Made by a program: the position numbers and the translations under genes. This document shows, piece after piece, positions 20,130 to 29,249 of a stretch of 56,365 nucleotides of DNA. Under the pieces are notes generated by a model. That model was not told where the DNA came from. It did no database searches and worked only from the letters and a program-made list of their open reading frames with translations. The DNA comes from Pleomorphomonas sp. (lineage in GTDB: Bacteria > Pseudomonadota > Alphaproteobacteria > Rhizobiales > Pleomorphomonadaceae), in NCBI GenBank assembly GCA_029976075.1, contig JARKNW010000153.1:1-56365 (forward strand), in the 5' to 3' direction. The number at the start of each line of letters is the position of its first letter. The first letter of the stretch is position 1.

Positions 20130-20162
20130 ATGGTCAATTTGAGGCGCTTTGCGATTGACCAT
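20130..20162. promoter_or_regulatory. inverted repeat upstream of aapJ (candidate operator)
   Basis: ATGGTCAAT (20130-20138) and ATTGACCAT (20154-20162) are perfect 9-bp inverted arms around a 15-base spacer. The whole panB-aapJ gap (19817-20395, 579 bases) has no gene I can support, so this is the probable control region of the transporter operon. A smaller palindrome, ACGTATACGT, is at 19948-19957. Confidence 0.45.
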
Positions 20163-20395
20163 CGGCATAATTTGTAATCTAGTAATTGAAGAGCCTGTCA
20201 GTTCGACGGGCGTGAAGCGGGCATCTATGGATTCTAGCCTTCAGCGAAATGATGAAGGTTAGCCTTGGAAATCGTTTCAAAGCTATAGGTTCGGTAGGTT
20301 GGATGTGCTTCGGCGTCGCCACGATACGTGGAAGATGGCAAAAATAACAATAGCACCCGCGTGCCGGATCTTGTTGGTCATCAGGGGAGACTTTC

Positions 20396-21427
20396 ATGCG
20401 TTCCAACACGATTAAGATTCTGCTGGCCGGCGTCGCGTTCGTCGGCGCTGGTGTCGTCAACGCTTCGGCGGGTACGCTCGACGATGTCAAGGCCAAGGGC
20501 TTCGTGCAGTGCGGCGTCAACGGCACCGGCCTTGCCGGGTTTGGTGCGCCGGATGATGCCGGCAACTGGAAAGGTCTCGATGTTGACGCTTGTCGCGCCG
20601 TGGCTGCAGCCGTCTTTGGCGATCCGGCGAAAGTGAAGTTTACGGGCCTTTCGGCCAAGGAGCGCTTCACGGCCTTGCAGTCGAAGGAAATCGACATGCT
20701 GGCTCGTAACTCGACCGATACGATGAGCCGCGATACCCAGCTTGGCATTACGTTCACTGGCGTGAATTACTACGACGGCCAGGGCTTCATGGTGAAGAAG
20801 TCGCTTGGTGTCTCTTCGGCCAAGGATCTCAATGGCGCTTCGGTCTGCGTGCAATCCGGCACAACCACCGAGCTCAACCTTGCCGACTACTTCAAGTCCA
20901 ACGGCCTGACCTTCAACGCCGTGGTCTTCGAAAAGCAGGAAGAGGCGGACGCCGCCTACGATGCCGGCCGTTGCGATGCCTACACGACGGACGCTTCTGG
21001 CCTTTATTCGATCCGCCTGAAGATGACCAAGCCCGATGACAGCATGGTGCTGCCGGAAATCATCTCCAAGGAGCCGCTTGGGCCGGCCGTGCGCCAGGGT
21101 GACGATCAGTGGGAGTCCATCGTCCGCTGGACCCACTACGCCATGCTGATCGCCGAGGAATTCGGTGTGACCCAGGCCAATGTCGACGAGATGAAAAAAT
21201 CGGAGAATCCCGAGGTGCAGCGTCTGCTGGGCGTTGGCGAAGGCGTCGACTTCGGTACGCCGATCGGCCTCAACAAGGACTGGGCCTACAATATCATCAA
21301 GGGCGTCGGCAACTACGGCGAATCCTTCGAGCGTAACGTGGGCGAGGGGTCTCCCCTCAAGATTGCCCGCGGGCTCAATGCGCTGTGGTCGAAGGGTGGT
21401 CTTCAGTACGCTCCCCCGATCCGCTGA
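20396..21427 (+). CDS. aapJ: general L-amino acid ABC transporter, periplasmic binding protein
   Basis: Periplasmic receptor of a polar amino acid (PAAT family) importer with broad specificity, known as AapJ in Rhizobium and BztA in Rhodobacter. The 343 residues begin with a signal peptide likely cleaved after VNASA, then the type II binding-protein fold with KGFVQCGVNGTGLAGFG, WKGLDVDACRAVAAAVFGD, RNSTDTMSRDTQLGITF and SVCVQSGTTTELNLADYF. Pairs of cysteines are typical of this group. It is first of four genes in the order J-Q-M-P and is separated from aapQ by 219 bases that contain a stable hairpin, which probably lets the binding protein be made in excess. Confidence 0.93.
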   Translation: MRSNTIKILLAGVAFVGAGVVNASAGTLDDVKAKGFVQCGVNGTGLAGFGAPDDAGNWKGLDVDACRAVAAAVFGDPAKVKFTGLSAKERFTALQSKEIDMLARNSTDTMSRDTQLGITFTGVNYYDGQGFMVKKSLGVSSAKDLNGASVCVQSGTTTELNLADYFKSNGLTFNAVVFEKQEEADAAYDAGRCDAYTTDASGLYSIRLKMTKPDDSMVLPEIISKEPLGPAVRQGDDQWESIVRWTHYAMLIAEEFGVTQANVDEMKKSENPEVQRLLGVGEGVDFGTPIGLNKDWAYNIIKGVGNYGESFERNVGEGSPLKIARGLNALWSKGGLQYAPPIR

Positions 21428-21439
21428 TCGCGACGGCGA

Positions 21440-21466
21440 GGGGAGGCGCCCAGCAGGCGCTTCCCC
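21440..21466 (+). other. stem-loop after aapJ
   Basis: GGGGAGGCGCC (21440-21450) pairs with GGCGCTTCCCC (21456-21466) over 11 positions with one G-U, loop CAGCA. It lies 13 bases after the stop and has no U-run. Such structures after binding-protein genes often protect the upstream mRNA or partly end transcription. Confidence 0.65.
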
Positions 21467-21646
21467 GGCTTCCGGACTTTGGGATGCGTCGGCTGATGCC
21501 GGCTGTCGGCCATGGGGATTCCTGCCGACGCAGAGGACGCGTGTAGGCGCACCCGCTACCTTGCGGTTTGCCCCGTCGCGCCTGTTGCGCACCCTTGTGT
21601 GAGTTAGGCTTGGACGCCTGCTTGGCGCCCTCTCTCGAGGTCTGAC

Positions 21647-22846
21647 ATGACGCTCCGAGACAAGACGGCAGACGATACGCCTCGATCATTCTTTCGCGCC
21701 GTTCTTTATGATGCGACGATCCGCGGCTGGGTGTTTCAGGGCCTTGTTCTGTTATTCCTGATCCTGTTCGCGATATGGGTGGTCCACAACACCGCCGCCA
21801 ACCTTCGCGCCGCCAATATTCCTTTTGGCTTTGACTTTCTCAACATGCGGGCGGGCTTCGACATCTCGCAGAAGCCCATCGACTACACGCTGGATTCCTC
21901 GCATGCTCAGGCCTTCAAGGTCGGCCTTCTGAATACGATCATCGTCTCGGTGCTCGGTATCATCTTCGCGACGATCATCGGATTCGTCGTCGGCATTTCC
22001 CGTTTGTCGAACAACTGGCTGCTGGCGCGGGCTGCCACGGTCTATGTCGAGACGCTCCGAAACATCCCGCTCCTGCTGCAACTCCTGTTCTGGTACAAGG
22101 CCGTGCTTTCGGTGCTGCCGGGGCCGCGTCAAGGCTACATGCTGCCGTTGTCGATCAACCTTTCCAATCGTGGCCTGACCATGCCGCGGCCGATCGTCGG
22201 CGAAGGCTTCGAGGTCGTGCTGTGGATGGTGCCGGTAGCCGTTCTCCTGGCGTGGGCTGTCGCCCGGTGGGCCAAGCGGCGTCAGATTGCAACCGGACAA
22301 TCCTTTCCCATCTTTCGTGCTTCGCTCGGCATTATTGTTGGTCTGCCACTGGTCGTCTTCCTCCTGCTTGGCGCGCCGCTGACTTTCGAGTTTCCCGAAC
22401 TCAAGGGATTCAACTTCGTCGGCGGCATGGTCGTTCATCCTGAGCTGATCGCCATGTTGCTGGGCATCTCGCTCTACACGGCGACGTTCATTGCCGAGAC
22501 GGTGCGTGCGGGCATTCTCGCCGTATCAGGCGGACAGAGCGAGGCTGCTTTCTCGCTTGGTCTCCGGCCGGGTCAGACCATGCGTCTCATCGTTGTACCG
22601 CAAGCCATGCGCGTCATCATCCCGCCGCTCACCAGTCAATATCTCAACCTGACCAAGAACTCGTCGTTGGCGCTGGCCATCGGCTATCCGGATCTGGTGG
22701 CGGTTTTCGCAGGTTCCACGCTCAACATCACCGGTCACGCCATCGAGGTCATCGCCATCACCATGGCAGTCTACCTCGCGCTTAGCCTCATCACAGCTGC
22801 GCTGATGAATTGGTTCAACGCCCGCGTGGCATTGGTCGAACGCTGA
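21647..22846 (+). CDS. aapQ: general L-amino acid ABC transporter permease AapQ
   Basis: Inner-membrane permease of the aap importer. The 399-residue protein has a cytoplasmic N-terminus with DKTADDTPRSFF, a first helix near 25-45, a long periplasmic loop (NLRAANIPFGFDFLNMRAGFDISQ, residues spanning 48-71 with gaps implied here), and the HisM-type domain with SRLSNNWLLARAATVYVE and the ATPase-contacting EAAFSLGLRPGQTMRLIVVPQ near the C-terminal third. The long loop between the first helices distinguishes AapQ/BztB from ordinary HisQ/M permeases. It works as a heterodimer with the next gene, 12 bases downstream. Confidence 0.93.
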   Translation: MTLRDKTADDTPRSFFRAVLYDATIRGWVFQGLVLLFLILFAIWVVHNTAANLRAANIPFGFDFLNMRAGFDISQKPIDYTLDSSHAQAFKVGLLNTIIVSVLGIIFATIIGFVVGISRLSNNWLLARAATVYVETLRNIPLLLQLLFWYKAVLSVLPGPRQGYMLPLSINLSNRGLTMPRPIVGEGFEVVLWMVPVAVLLAWAVARWAKRRQIATGQSFPIFRASLGIIVGLPLVVFLLLGAPLTFEFPELKGFNFVGGMVVHPELIAMLLGISLYTATFIAETVRAGILAVSGGQSEAAFSLGLRPGQTMRLIVVPQAMRVIIPPLTSQYLNLTKNSSLALAIGYPDLVAVFAGSTLNITGHAIEVIAITMAVYLALSLITAALMNWFNARVALVER

Positions 22847-22858
22847 GGGAGGCGGGGC

Positions 22859-24001
22859 ATGAGCCGCATCGAAACCGACACCGTCTTCGTCCGCCGCGAC
22901 TTTCTGGAGCCGGAGGCGCCGCCGCCTTCGCTCGGTGGCTTTCCGGGGTGGGCGCGCAAGAACCTGTTCTCGTCGCCTCTCAACATCGCCATCAGCCTCG
23001 CTATGCTGTTCCTGCTGGTCTGGGGGCTGCCGCCACTCCTCAAGTGGCTATTTGTCGATGCCGTCTGGACCGGTACCAATCGCGATGCCTGTCTGCCAAA
23101 GAACGGCGAGACGGTCGGGGCCTGCTGGGCCTTCGTGAACGCCAAGCTTGCCCAGTTCACCTTCGGCTCCTATCCGGCCGACCAGCGTTGGCGACCATCT
23201 CTGGTAATGATCGTGTTCTTTCTCGGTCTCGCCTGGGTGGCCATTCCCAAGATGCCGCGTCGCCGCGAAGGCACCTGGCTGATGCTGACCGCGTTTCCGG
23301 TTGCTACCTTCTGGCTCCTTTACGGAGGCCTCGGCCTGCCGATCGTCGAGACGTCCAACTGGGGCGGCCTGCTGGTCACACTGGTGGTCGCTGTCACCGG
23401 TATTGTTGCGTCGCTGCCGCTCGGCATTCTTCTCGCCCTCGGGCGACGGTCGAAGATGCCTTTCATCAAGATCCTGTCGGTGGTGTTCATTGAAATCTGG
23501 CGCGGCGTGCCGCTGATCACCGTGCTGTTCATGGCTTCGGTGATGCTGCCGCTGTTCCTGCCCAACGGGGTCAACTTCGACAAGCTCCTGCGGGCGCTGA
23601 TCGGCGTCGCTCTGTTCACCGGCGCCTATATGGCAGAAACCGTTCGTGGCGGTCTTCAGGCCATACCCAAGGGACAATACGAGGGGGCGGCTTCGCTGGG
23701 CCTCAGCTATTGGCAGTCCATGCGCTTGATCATTCTGCCGCAGGCTCTGAAGGTCGTCATTCCTGGCATCGTCAACAGCTTCATCTCGCTGTTCAAGGAC
23801 ACATCCCTGGTGATGATCATCGGACTCTACGACCTCCTAGGGTCCATTCAGCGCAACTTCTCGGATGCCAGTTGGTCGACGCCGTCGATCGCGCCTACCG
23901 GCCTGATCTTCGCAGCCGCTGTTTTCTGGGTTTTCTGTTTCTCGATGTCACGCTATTCCATGTACATGGAGAGAAAGCTCAACACCGGACGCAAGCGGTA
24001 G
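22859..24001 (+). CDS. aapM: general L-amino acid ABC transporter permease AapM
   Basis: Second permease of the aap importer, 380 residues. Several membrane helices precede the HisM-type core: a first helix near 45-65, then FTFGSYPADQRWRPSLV and the RNS-type coupling region LGILLALGRRSKMPFIK, with EGAASLGLSYWQSMRLIILPQ as the ATPase-contact loop. The chain ends with a basic tail, YMERKLNTGRKR. A cysteine-containing periplasmic segment (RDACLPKNGETVGACWAF) could form a disulfide. It starts 12 bases after aapQ and is followed by aapP after 39 bases. Confidence 0.93.
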   Translation: MSRIETDTVFVRRDFLEPEAPPPSLGGFPGWARKNLFSSPLNIAISLAMLFLLVWGLPPLLKWLFVDAVWTGTNRDACLPKNGETVGACWAFVNAKLAQFTFGSYPADQRWRPSLVMIVFFLGLAWVAIPKMPRRREGTWLMLTAFPVATFWLLYGGLGLPIVETSNWGGLLVTLVVAVTGIVASLPLGILLALGRRSKMPFIKILSVVFIEIWRGVPLITVLFMASVMLPLFLPNGVNFDKLLRALIGVALFTGAYMAETVRGGLQAIPKGQYEGAASLGLSYWQSMRLIILPQALKVVIPGIVNSFISLFKDTSLVMIIGLYDLLGSIQRNFSDASWSTPSIAPTGLIFAAAVFWVFCFSMSRYSMYMERKLNTGRKR

Positions 24002-24040
24002 CCTCCGCCGCCCCGCCTTGCCGCCAAAGGGACCCTATTC

Positions 24041-24808
24041 ATGGCCGATACTGCCCTAGCCGCCACGCCAGCTTCCGAGACCGCCGTCGAAATGATCGGC
24101 GTCAACAAGTGGTTCGGCGAGTTCCACGTGCTCCGTGACGTCAATCTCTCCGTCAAACGCGGCGAACGAATTGTCATCTGCGGGCCGTCCGGCTCCGGCA
24201 AGTCGACGACCATCCGCTGCATCAATCGCCTCGAGGAGCACCAGAAGGGCAAGATCATCATTGATGGCATCGAGCTGACCAATGACCTCAAGCGTATTGA
24301 TGAGGTTCGGCGAGAGGTCGGCATGGTGTTCCAGCACTTCAACCTGTTCCCACACCTGACCATTCTCGAGAACTGCACTCTGGCGCCGATCTGGGTGCGC
24401 AAGATGCCCAAGAAGGAAGCCGAGGAAGTGGCAATGCACTTCCTTACCCGAGTGAAGATTCCCGAGCAGGCCCACAAATATCCCGGCCAGCTTTCCGGCG
24501 GTCAGCAACAGCGCGTTGCCATCGCGCGTTCGCTTTGCATGCGCCCGAAGATCATGTTGTTCGATGAACCCACCTCCGCTCTTGATCCCGAGATGGTCAA
24601 GGAGGTGCTCGACACCATGGTTGGCCTTGCCGAGGAGGGCATGACCATGATCTGTGTCACGCATGAGATGGGCTTTGCCCGGCAGGTTGCCAACCGCGTG
24701 ATTTTCATGGATCAGGGACAGATCGTCGAGCAGAACGAGCCGGAAGAGTTTTTCTCCAATCCGAAGCACGAGCGCACCAAGCTGTTTCTCGGTCAGATCC
24801 TCCACTGA
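24041..24808 (+). CDS. aapP: general L-amino acid ABC transporter ATPase AapP
   Basis: ATPase that powers the aap importer, 255 residues. It has Walker [15 protein letters not shown]-loop [17 protein letters not shown], signature [15 protein letters not shown], Walker [17 protein letters not shown], and the H-loop in [14 protein letters not shown], all as in the GlnQ/HisP/AapP group. It closes the operon, and a GC-rich hairpin lies just after the stop. In rhizobia this transporter also affects amino acid efflux and nodulation, but nothing in the window shows that here. Confidence 0.95.
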   Translation: MADTALAATPASETAVEMIGVNKWFGEFHVLRDVNLSVKRGERIVICGPSGSGKSTTIRCINRLEEHQKGKIIIDGIELTNDLKRIDEVRREVGMVFQHFNLFPHLTILENCTLAPIWVRKMPKKEAEEVAMHFLTRVKIPEQAHKYPGQLSGGQQQRVAIARSLCMRPKIMLFDEPTSALDPEMVKEVLDTMVGLAEEGMTMICVTHEMGFARQVANRVIFMDQGQIVEQNEPEEFFSNPKHERTKLFLGQILH

Positions 24809-24817
24809 TTTTTATGC

Positions 24818-24848
24818 GGGCGCCGACGGCCATTCTGGCCCGGCGCCC
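24818..24848 (+). terminator. hairpin after aapP
   Basis: GGGCGCCG...GGCC pairs with GGCC...CGGCGCCC, about 12 bp around ATTCT, eleven bases after the aapP stop. There is no U-run on the plus strand, so it is a likely 3' end structure but not a classic intrinsic terminator. Confidence 0.5.
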
Positions 24849-24998
24849 GTACTGCATCCTAAGTTCTTGCTTCAGGAAATTATTGGAACTATTTGTTTTT
24901 ATGCCATTTTGAATCGAGTTTGAGCCAAGGCGCCGGCTGGCGAGGCGAAGGTTACCCCGTCTGCTTCCGGAAATGGCTCTTCCTAAAGGCGGCAAGTC

Positions 24999-25427
24999 GT
25001 GCCAGACAAAACGACCATGACGAAAGCCGGCTTTCTGCTGGCACCAACAGAGAAGGGTGTTGAGTTGGCTGAGGGGCGACTGACGACCCATGTGCTCGAT
25101 ACGGCAGCGGGCCGGCCGGCCGCCGGTCTCAAGATCGAACTTTGGGCGGTTTGGGCCGATGGCAGCCGCAACCTTCTACGCGAGGCGGTCACAAATCAGG
25201 ACGGGCGCATTGACGGCGCGCTGCTTTCCGGCCGCGATTTCGCTGTAGGCACCTATGAGCTGGTCTTTCATGCCGGCCACTATTTGCGTGGCGCCGGTTA
25301 CTCCCTTGCGGACCCCGCCTTTCTCGACATCGTTCCGATCCGTTTTGGCATTGCCGACGCATTGGCGCATTATCACGTGCCGCTGCTGATCTCGCCTTAC
25401 GGGTACTCCACTTATCGCGGGAGCTGA
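24999..25427 (+). CDS. uraH: 5-hydroxyisourate hydrolase (transthyretin-like)
   Basis: Hydrolyses 5-hydroxyisourate, the product of urate oxidation, to OHCU. The 142-residue protein has the family N-terminal motif [17 protein letters not shown] near residue 29 and ends in the diagnostic YRGS tetrapeptide. Active-site residues expected from the family (His in the THVLDT motif, the arginine in PIRFGI, and the C-terminal tail) are present. The N-terminus carries about 25 extra residues before the fold; the GTG at 24999 follows AAAGGCGG, and an internal ATG at 25017 is an alternative. xdhA starts four bases after the stop, and puuD downstream in the same block would supply its substrate. Confidence 0.92.
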   Translation: MPDKTTMTKAGFLLAPTEKGVELAEGRLTTHVLDTAAGRPAAGLKIELWAVWADGSRNLLREAVTNQDGRIDGALLSGRDFAVGTYELVFHAGHYLRGAGYSLADPAFLDIVPIRFGIADALAHYHVPLLISPYGYSTYRGS

Positions 25428-25431
25428 GCCA

Positions 25432-26922
25432 ATGCGCGACTCCATTCGCATCGTCCGTCGTGGACGAATTGTCGAAATCGACGAGGTCCAGCCGACCGAG
25501 ACGTTGCTTGACTATTTGCGCCTTCGTGAGCGCGCCACTGGGACCAAGGAAGGTTGCAACGAAGGCGACTGTGGTGCCTGCACCGTGGTCCTCGGCGAGT
25601 GGCGCGACGGGCGCGTCGTCTATCGGCCTGTCAACTCATGTATCCAGTTCCTCGGCGCCATGGACGGCAAGGAGATCGTCACGGTCGAGGACATAGCATG
25701 GCCCGACGGCCGGTTGCATCCGGTGCAGCAGGCGATCGTCGACGCTCATGGCGCGCAGTGCGGTTTCTGCACGCCCGGCATCGTGATGAGCCTGTTTGCG
25801 CTGTACCATAACGAAGGACGCGAAGGCCCGCCACCGCGCGAGGAGATCGTCACTGCACTTGCGGGCAACCTCTGTCGCTGCACCGGCTACCGGCCGATCG
25901 TGGATGCCGCTTTGGCGGCGATGGCCGGACCGGCTGCCGACCGCTTCACCGAGGCGATGCCACAGACCGCAGGTCTGTTGCAGTTCCTGGCCGATGGTCA
26001 GGACGTTTTCATCGGCTCGAACAGTGCTTTCTTCGCTGCGCCCGCCAGTCTGTCCGCCTTGGCGCAGCTGGTGGTGAAATATCCCGAAGCGACAATTCTC
26101 GCAGGCGGTACCGACGTCGGCCTCAAGGTCACGAAGGGAATGCGGCCGATTTCGCAAGTGATTCATGTCGGGCGCGTTGCCGCGCTCCGGCAGATCGAGG
26201 ATGTCGGCGATGCGTTGATCGTCGGTGCCGGTGTGACCTACGAGGACGCATCCGCCGTCTTCGCCGAGCTCGACCTTGATCTTGGCGAGCTCATCCGCCG
26301 AGTTGGCTCCCGGCAGGTACGCGCCGTTGGCACCATTGGCGGCAATATTGCCAACGGGTCGCCCATTGGGGACATGCCGCCGGCGCTGATCGCGCTTGGC
26401 ACAACGCTCGAGCTCGCCCATGGCGAGGAGGGGCGGGCGTTGCCGCTTGAGGATTATTTCATTGCCTATGGCAAGCAGGACCGACAGCCGGGCGAGTTTG
26501 TCGCGGGCCTTCTGGTACCGAAGCTCGCCGCCAATCAGGTGTTCCGCGCCTACAAGATATCCAAGCGTTTCGACGAGGATATTTCGGCGGTGATGGGGGC
26601 GTTCCGTTTCACGATCGACGACGGCGTCATTACCGAGGCGCGCATTGCCTACGGCGGTATGGCGGCAATACCCAAGCGGGCACTTCAGGCCGAAGCGCGT
26701 CTTGTCGGTGCCCAGCCGGGGCGTGCCGCGAGCTGGGGGGCTGCCATCGAGGCGCTCGGCGACGACTATGCGCCGATCTCCGATATGCGCGCTTCGTCGG
26801 CCTACCGCATGGAAACCGCCAAGGCGTTGCTCGCCAAGGCGCTTGTCGAATGCGCCGGCGCGCCGACCAGCCGTACCCGCGTCATCGGCCGCCGCGAGGC
26901 GCCGGAATCCGAGGTGGCCTGA
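25432..26922 (+). CDS. xdhA: xanthine dehydrogenase small subunit (2Fe-2S and FAD)
   Basis: Electron-transfer subunit of the molybdenum hydroxylase that oxidises hypoxanthine and xanthine to urate. The 496 residues hold a plant-type 2Fe-2S domain ([11 protein letters not shown]), a second helical 2Fe-2S domain ([11 protein letters not shown] and [11 protein letters not shown]), and an FAD domain with [15 protein letters not shown] and [18 protein letters not shown]. The C-terminal CO-dehydrogenase flavoprotein domain follows. The stop overlaps the xdhB start by one base (TGATG), so the subunits are made together. Confidence 0.96.
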   Translation: MRDSIRIVRRGRIVEIDEVQPTETLLDYLRLRERATGTKEGCNEGDCGACTVVLGEWRDGRVVYRPVNSCIQFLGAMDGKEIVTVEDIAWPDGRLHPVQQAIVDAHGAQCGFCTPGIVMSLFALYHNEGREGPPPREEIVTALAGNLCRCTGYRPIVDAALAAMAGPAADRFTEAMPQTAGLLQFLADGQDVFIGSNSAFFAAPASLSALAQLVVKYPEATILAGGTDVGLKVTKGMRPISQVIHVGRVAALRQIEDVGDALIVGAGVTYEDASAVFAELDLDLGELIRRVGSRQVRAVGTIGGNIANGSPIGDMPPALIALGTTLELAHGEEGRALPLEDYFIAYGKQDRQPGEFVAGLLVPKLAANQVFRAYKISKRFDEDISAVMGAFRFTIDDGVITEARIAYGGMAAIPKRALQAEARLVGAQPGRAASWGAAIEALGDDYAPISDMRASSAYRMETAKALLAKALVECAGAPTSRTRVIGRREAPESEVA

Positions 26923-29249
26923 TGAGTGCGCCCGACGTCCAAGCTCCCGACACAGAAGCCGAAAAGGTCATTCATCGGTCGACGCCGCATGACAGCGCGC
27001 TACTGCACGTCACGGGGCGGGCGGTCTACATCGACGACATGGTGGAGCCGACCGGAACGCTGCATCTCGCGCCTGGGTTCTGCCCGGACATGGCGCGCGG
27101 TCGAATCCGCGACATCGACCTGAATCGCGTCAGGCAGGCCCCCGGCGTTGTTGCCGTGCTGACCGCCGCGGACATTCCTGGTCGCAACGACTGGTCGACC
27201 TCCATCGGTGGCGATCCGGTGCTTGCCGCAGGCGAGGTGGAGTTCTGGGGTGAGGTACTGTTCTGCGTTGTCGCCGAGACCAGGGATGCCGCCCGCCGCG
27301 CGACGCGTCTGGCATTGTTCGAGGGCGAGGCGGATCCTCCGGTTCTGACGATCGAGGAGGCGAAAGCCAAGGGGCTGCGCGTTCTCGACGACTATGGCTA
27401 TGGCCGTGGCGACGTTGCCCGATCCTTTGCCAGTGCCCAGCGCCGGTTCGACGGCGTCATCCGTAACGGCGGTCAGGAACATTTCTACCTCGAGGGCCAG
27501 ATCGCCATGGCGATTCCCGGCGAGGCGGGCGACATGCACGTCTTTTCGTCGACCCAGCATCCGTCCGAGGTGCAGCACTGCGTCGCCCACGTGCTCGGCG
27601 TCCCGAGCGCCATGGTCACCGTTGAGGTGCGACGCATGGGCGGCGGCTTTGGCGGCAAGGAAAGCCAGGCGAGCCAGTGGGCCTGTCTGGCCGCGCTGGC
27701 TGCGCGCGTCACCGGCCGTCCCTGCAAGATCCGGCTCGATCGCGACGACGACATGATCATGACCGGCAAGCGGCACGACATGACCACTGTCTTCTCTGTC
27801 GCCTATGACAGTTCGGGCAAGATCCTCGCGGCCGATATCGACTTCATGGCTCGGTGCGGTTATTCGGCCGACCTTTCCGGTGGCGTGAACGACCGCACGC
27901 TTTTTCATGCCGATAACGCCTACTTCTACCCGAACGTTGCCCTGAAGTCGCAACGGCTCAAGACCAATACCGTGACCAATACCGCCTTTCGCGGGTTTGG
28001 CGGGCCGCAAGGTGTTCTCGCTGCTGAACGCATCATGGACACCCTGGCGATCGTGACTGGCATCGATCCGCTGGAGGTGCGGAAGCGCAACTTCTACGGC
28101 CCAGGCCGCGACGTGACGCCTTACGGCCAGAAGGTCGAAGACAACATCCTGCCGGAGCTGATCGCCGAGCTTGAGAGTTCCTGCGACTATTCGAAGCGGC
28201 GGCAGGAGTGCCGCTCCTTCAACACGAAGAATCGGATTCTCCGCAAGGGTATCGCTCTCACGCCCTTGAAGTTCGGTATCGCCTTCACGCTGACCCATCT
28301 CAATCAGGCCGGCGCTCTGGTGCACGTCTATGCCGACGGCTCGGTCCACCTCAACCACGGCGGCACCGAGATGGGGCAGGGACTCAACATCAAGGTCGCA
28401 CAGGTCGCGGCCGAGGCCTTCGGCATTCCGCTCGATCTGGTACGGATCACGGCCACCAACACCTCGAAGGTGCCGAACACGTCGGCGACCGCCGCGTCGT
28501 CCGGTTCCGATCTCAACGGCATGGCGGCTCTTGCTGCCTGTGATGAGATCAAGGAGCGCATGATCGCCCATCTCGTAGCAACCACCAATGCCCCGCCCGA
28601 GAGCGTGGTGTTCGCCGGTGGCCGGGTGAGCCACGCCGGCGGTTCGGTATCCTTCGCCGATCTCGCCAAGGCATGCTACGAAAATCGCGTTCAGCTTTCT
28701 GCCGCTGGGTTCTATTCGACGCCCAAGATTCACTGGAACCGCCAGAAGGCGGAGGGGCGGCCGTTCCTTTATTTCGCTTACGGTGCCGCTTGTGCCGAGG
28801 TTACCATCGACACGATGACTGGCGAGATGAAGGTGGAGCGGGTGGATATCCTTCATGATTGCGGCCGTTCGCTCAATCCGGCGATCGACATCGGCCAGAT
28901 CGAGGGAGGCTTCATTCAGGGCATGGGGTGGCTGACCACCGAGGAGCTGGTCTGGGACGACAAGGGCCGCCTCGCGACACATGCACCGTCGACCTACAAG
29001 ATTCCGACCGCTGGCGACGTGCCCGCGATCTTCAACACGCGTCTTTGGGATGGGACCAACCGGGAGGAGACCATTCATTCCTCGAAGGCGGTTGGCGAAC
29101 CACCCCTGATGCTGGCCTGCTCGGTGTTCTCGGCTGTCTTTGACGCCATTGCCAGCCTGAGACCCGGTGTCGTGCCACCGCTCGATGCACCGGCCACACC
29201 CGAATCGATCATGCGCGCGGTGTCCTTCATGCGGCGGACCGAGGGATGA
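26922..29249 (+). CDS. xdhB: xanthine dehydrogenase molybdenum-binding subunit
   Basis: Catalytic subunit of 775 residues that binds the molybdenum cofactor and purine. Recognisable elements are HVTGRAVYIDDM at the start of the hammerhead domain, GGGFGGKESQ and TAFRGFGGPQG (cofactor and substrate arginine region), HGGTEMGQGLN, and near the end the catalytic glutamate in SKAVGEPPLMLA. The ATG at 26922 is preferred over an upstream in-frame ATG at 26850, which lies within xdhA. xdhC overlaps its stop by four bases (ATGA). Confidence 0.96.
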   Translation: MSAPDVQAPDTEAEKVIHRSTPHDSALLHVTGRAVYIDDMVEPTGTLHLAPGFCPDMARGRIRDIDLNRVRQAPGVVAVLTAADIPGRNDWSTSIGGDPVLAAGEVEFWGEVLFCVVAETRDAARRATRLALFEGEADPPVLTIEEAKAKGLRVLDDYGYGRGDVARSFASAQRRFDGVIRNGGQEHFYLEGQIAMAIPGEAGDMHVFSSTQHPSEVQHCVAHVLGVPSAMVTVEVRRMGGGFGGKESQASQWACLAALAARVTGRPCKIRLDRDDDMIMTGKRHDMTTVFSVAYDSSGKILAADIDFMARCGYSADLSGGVNDRTLFHADNAYFYPNVALKSQRLKTNTVTNTAFRGFGGPQGVLAAERIMDTLAIVTGIDPLEVRKRNFYGPGRDVTPYGQKVEDNILPELIAELESSCDYSKRRQECRSFNTKNRILRKGIALTPLKFGIAFTLTHLNQAGALVHVYADGSVHLNHGGTEMGQGLNIKVAQVAAEAFGIPLDLVRITATNTSKVPNTSATAASSGSDLNGMAALAACDEIKERMIAHLVATTNAPPESVVFAGGRVSHAGGSVSFADLAKACYENRVQLSAAGFYSTPKIHWNRQKAEGRPFLYFAYGAACAEVTIDTMTGEMKVERVDILHDCGRSLNPAIDIGQIEGGFIQGMGWLTTEELVWDDKGRLATHAPSTYKIPTAGDVPAIFNTRLWDGTNREETIHSSKAVGEPPLMLACSVFSAVFDAIASLRPGVVPPLDAPATPESIMRAVSFMRRTEG

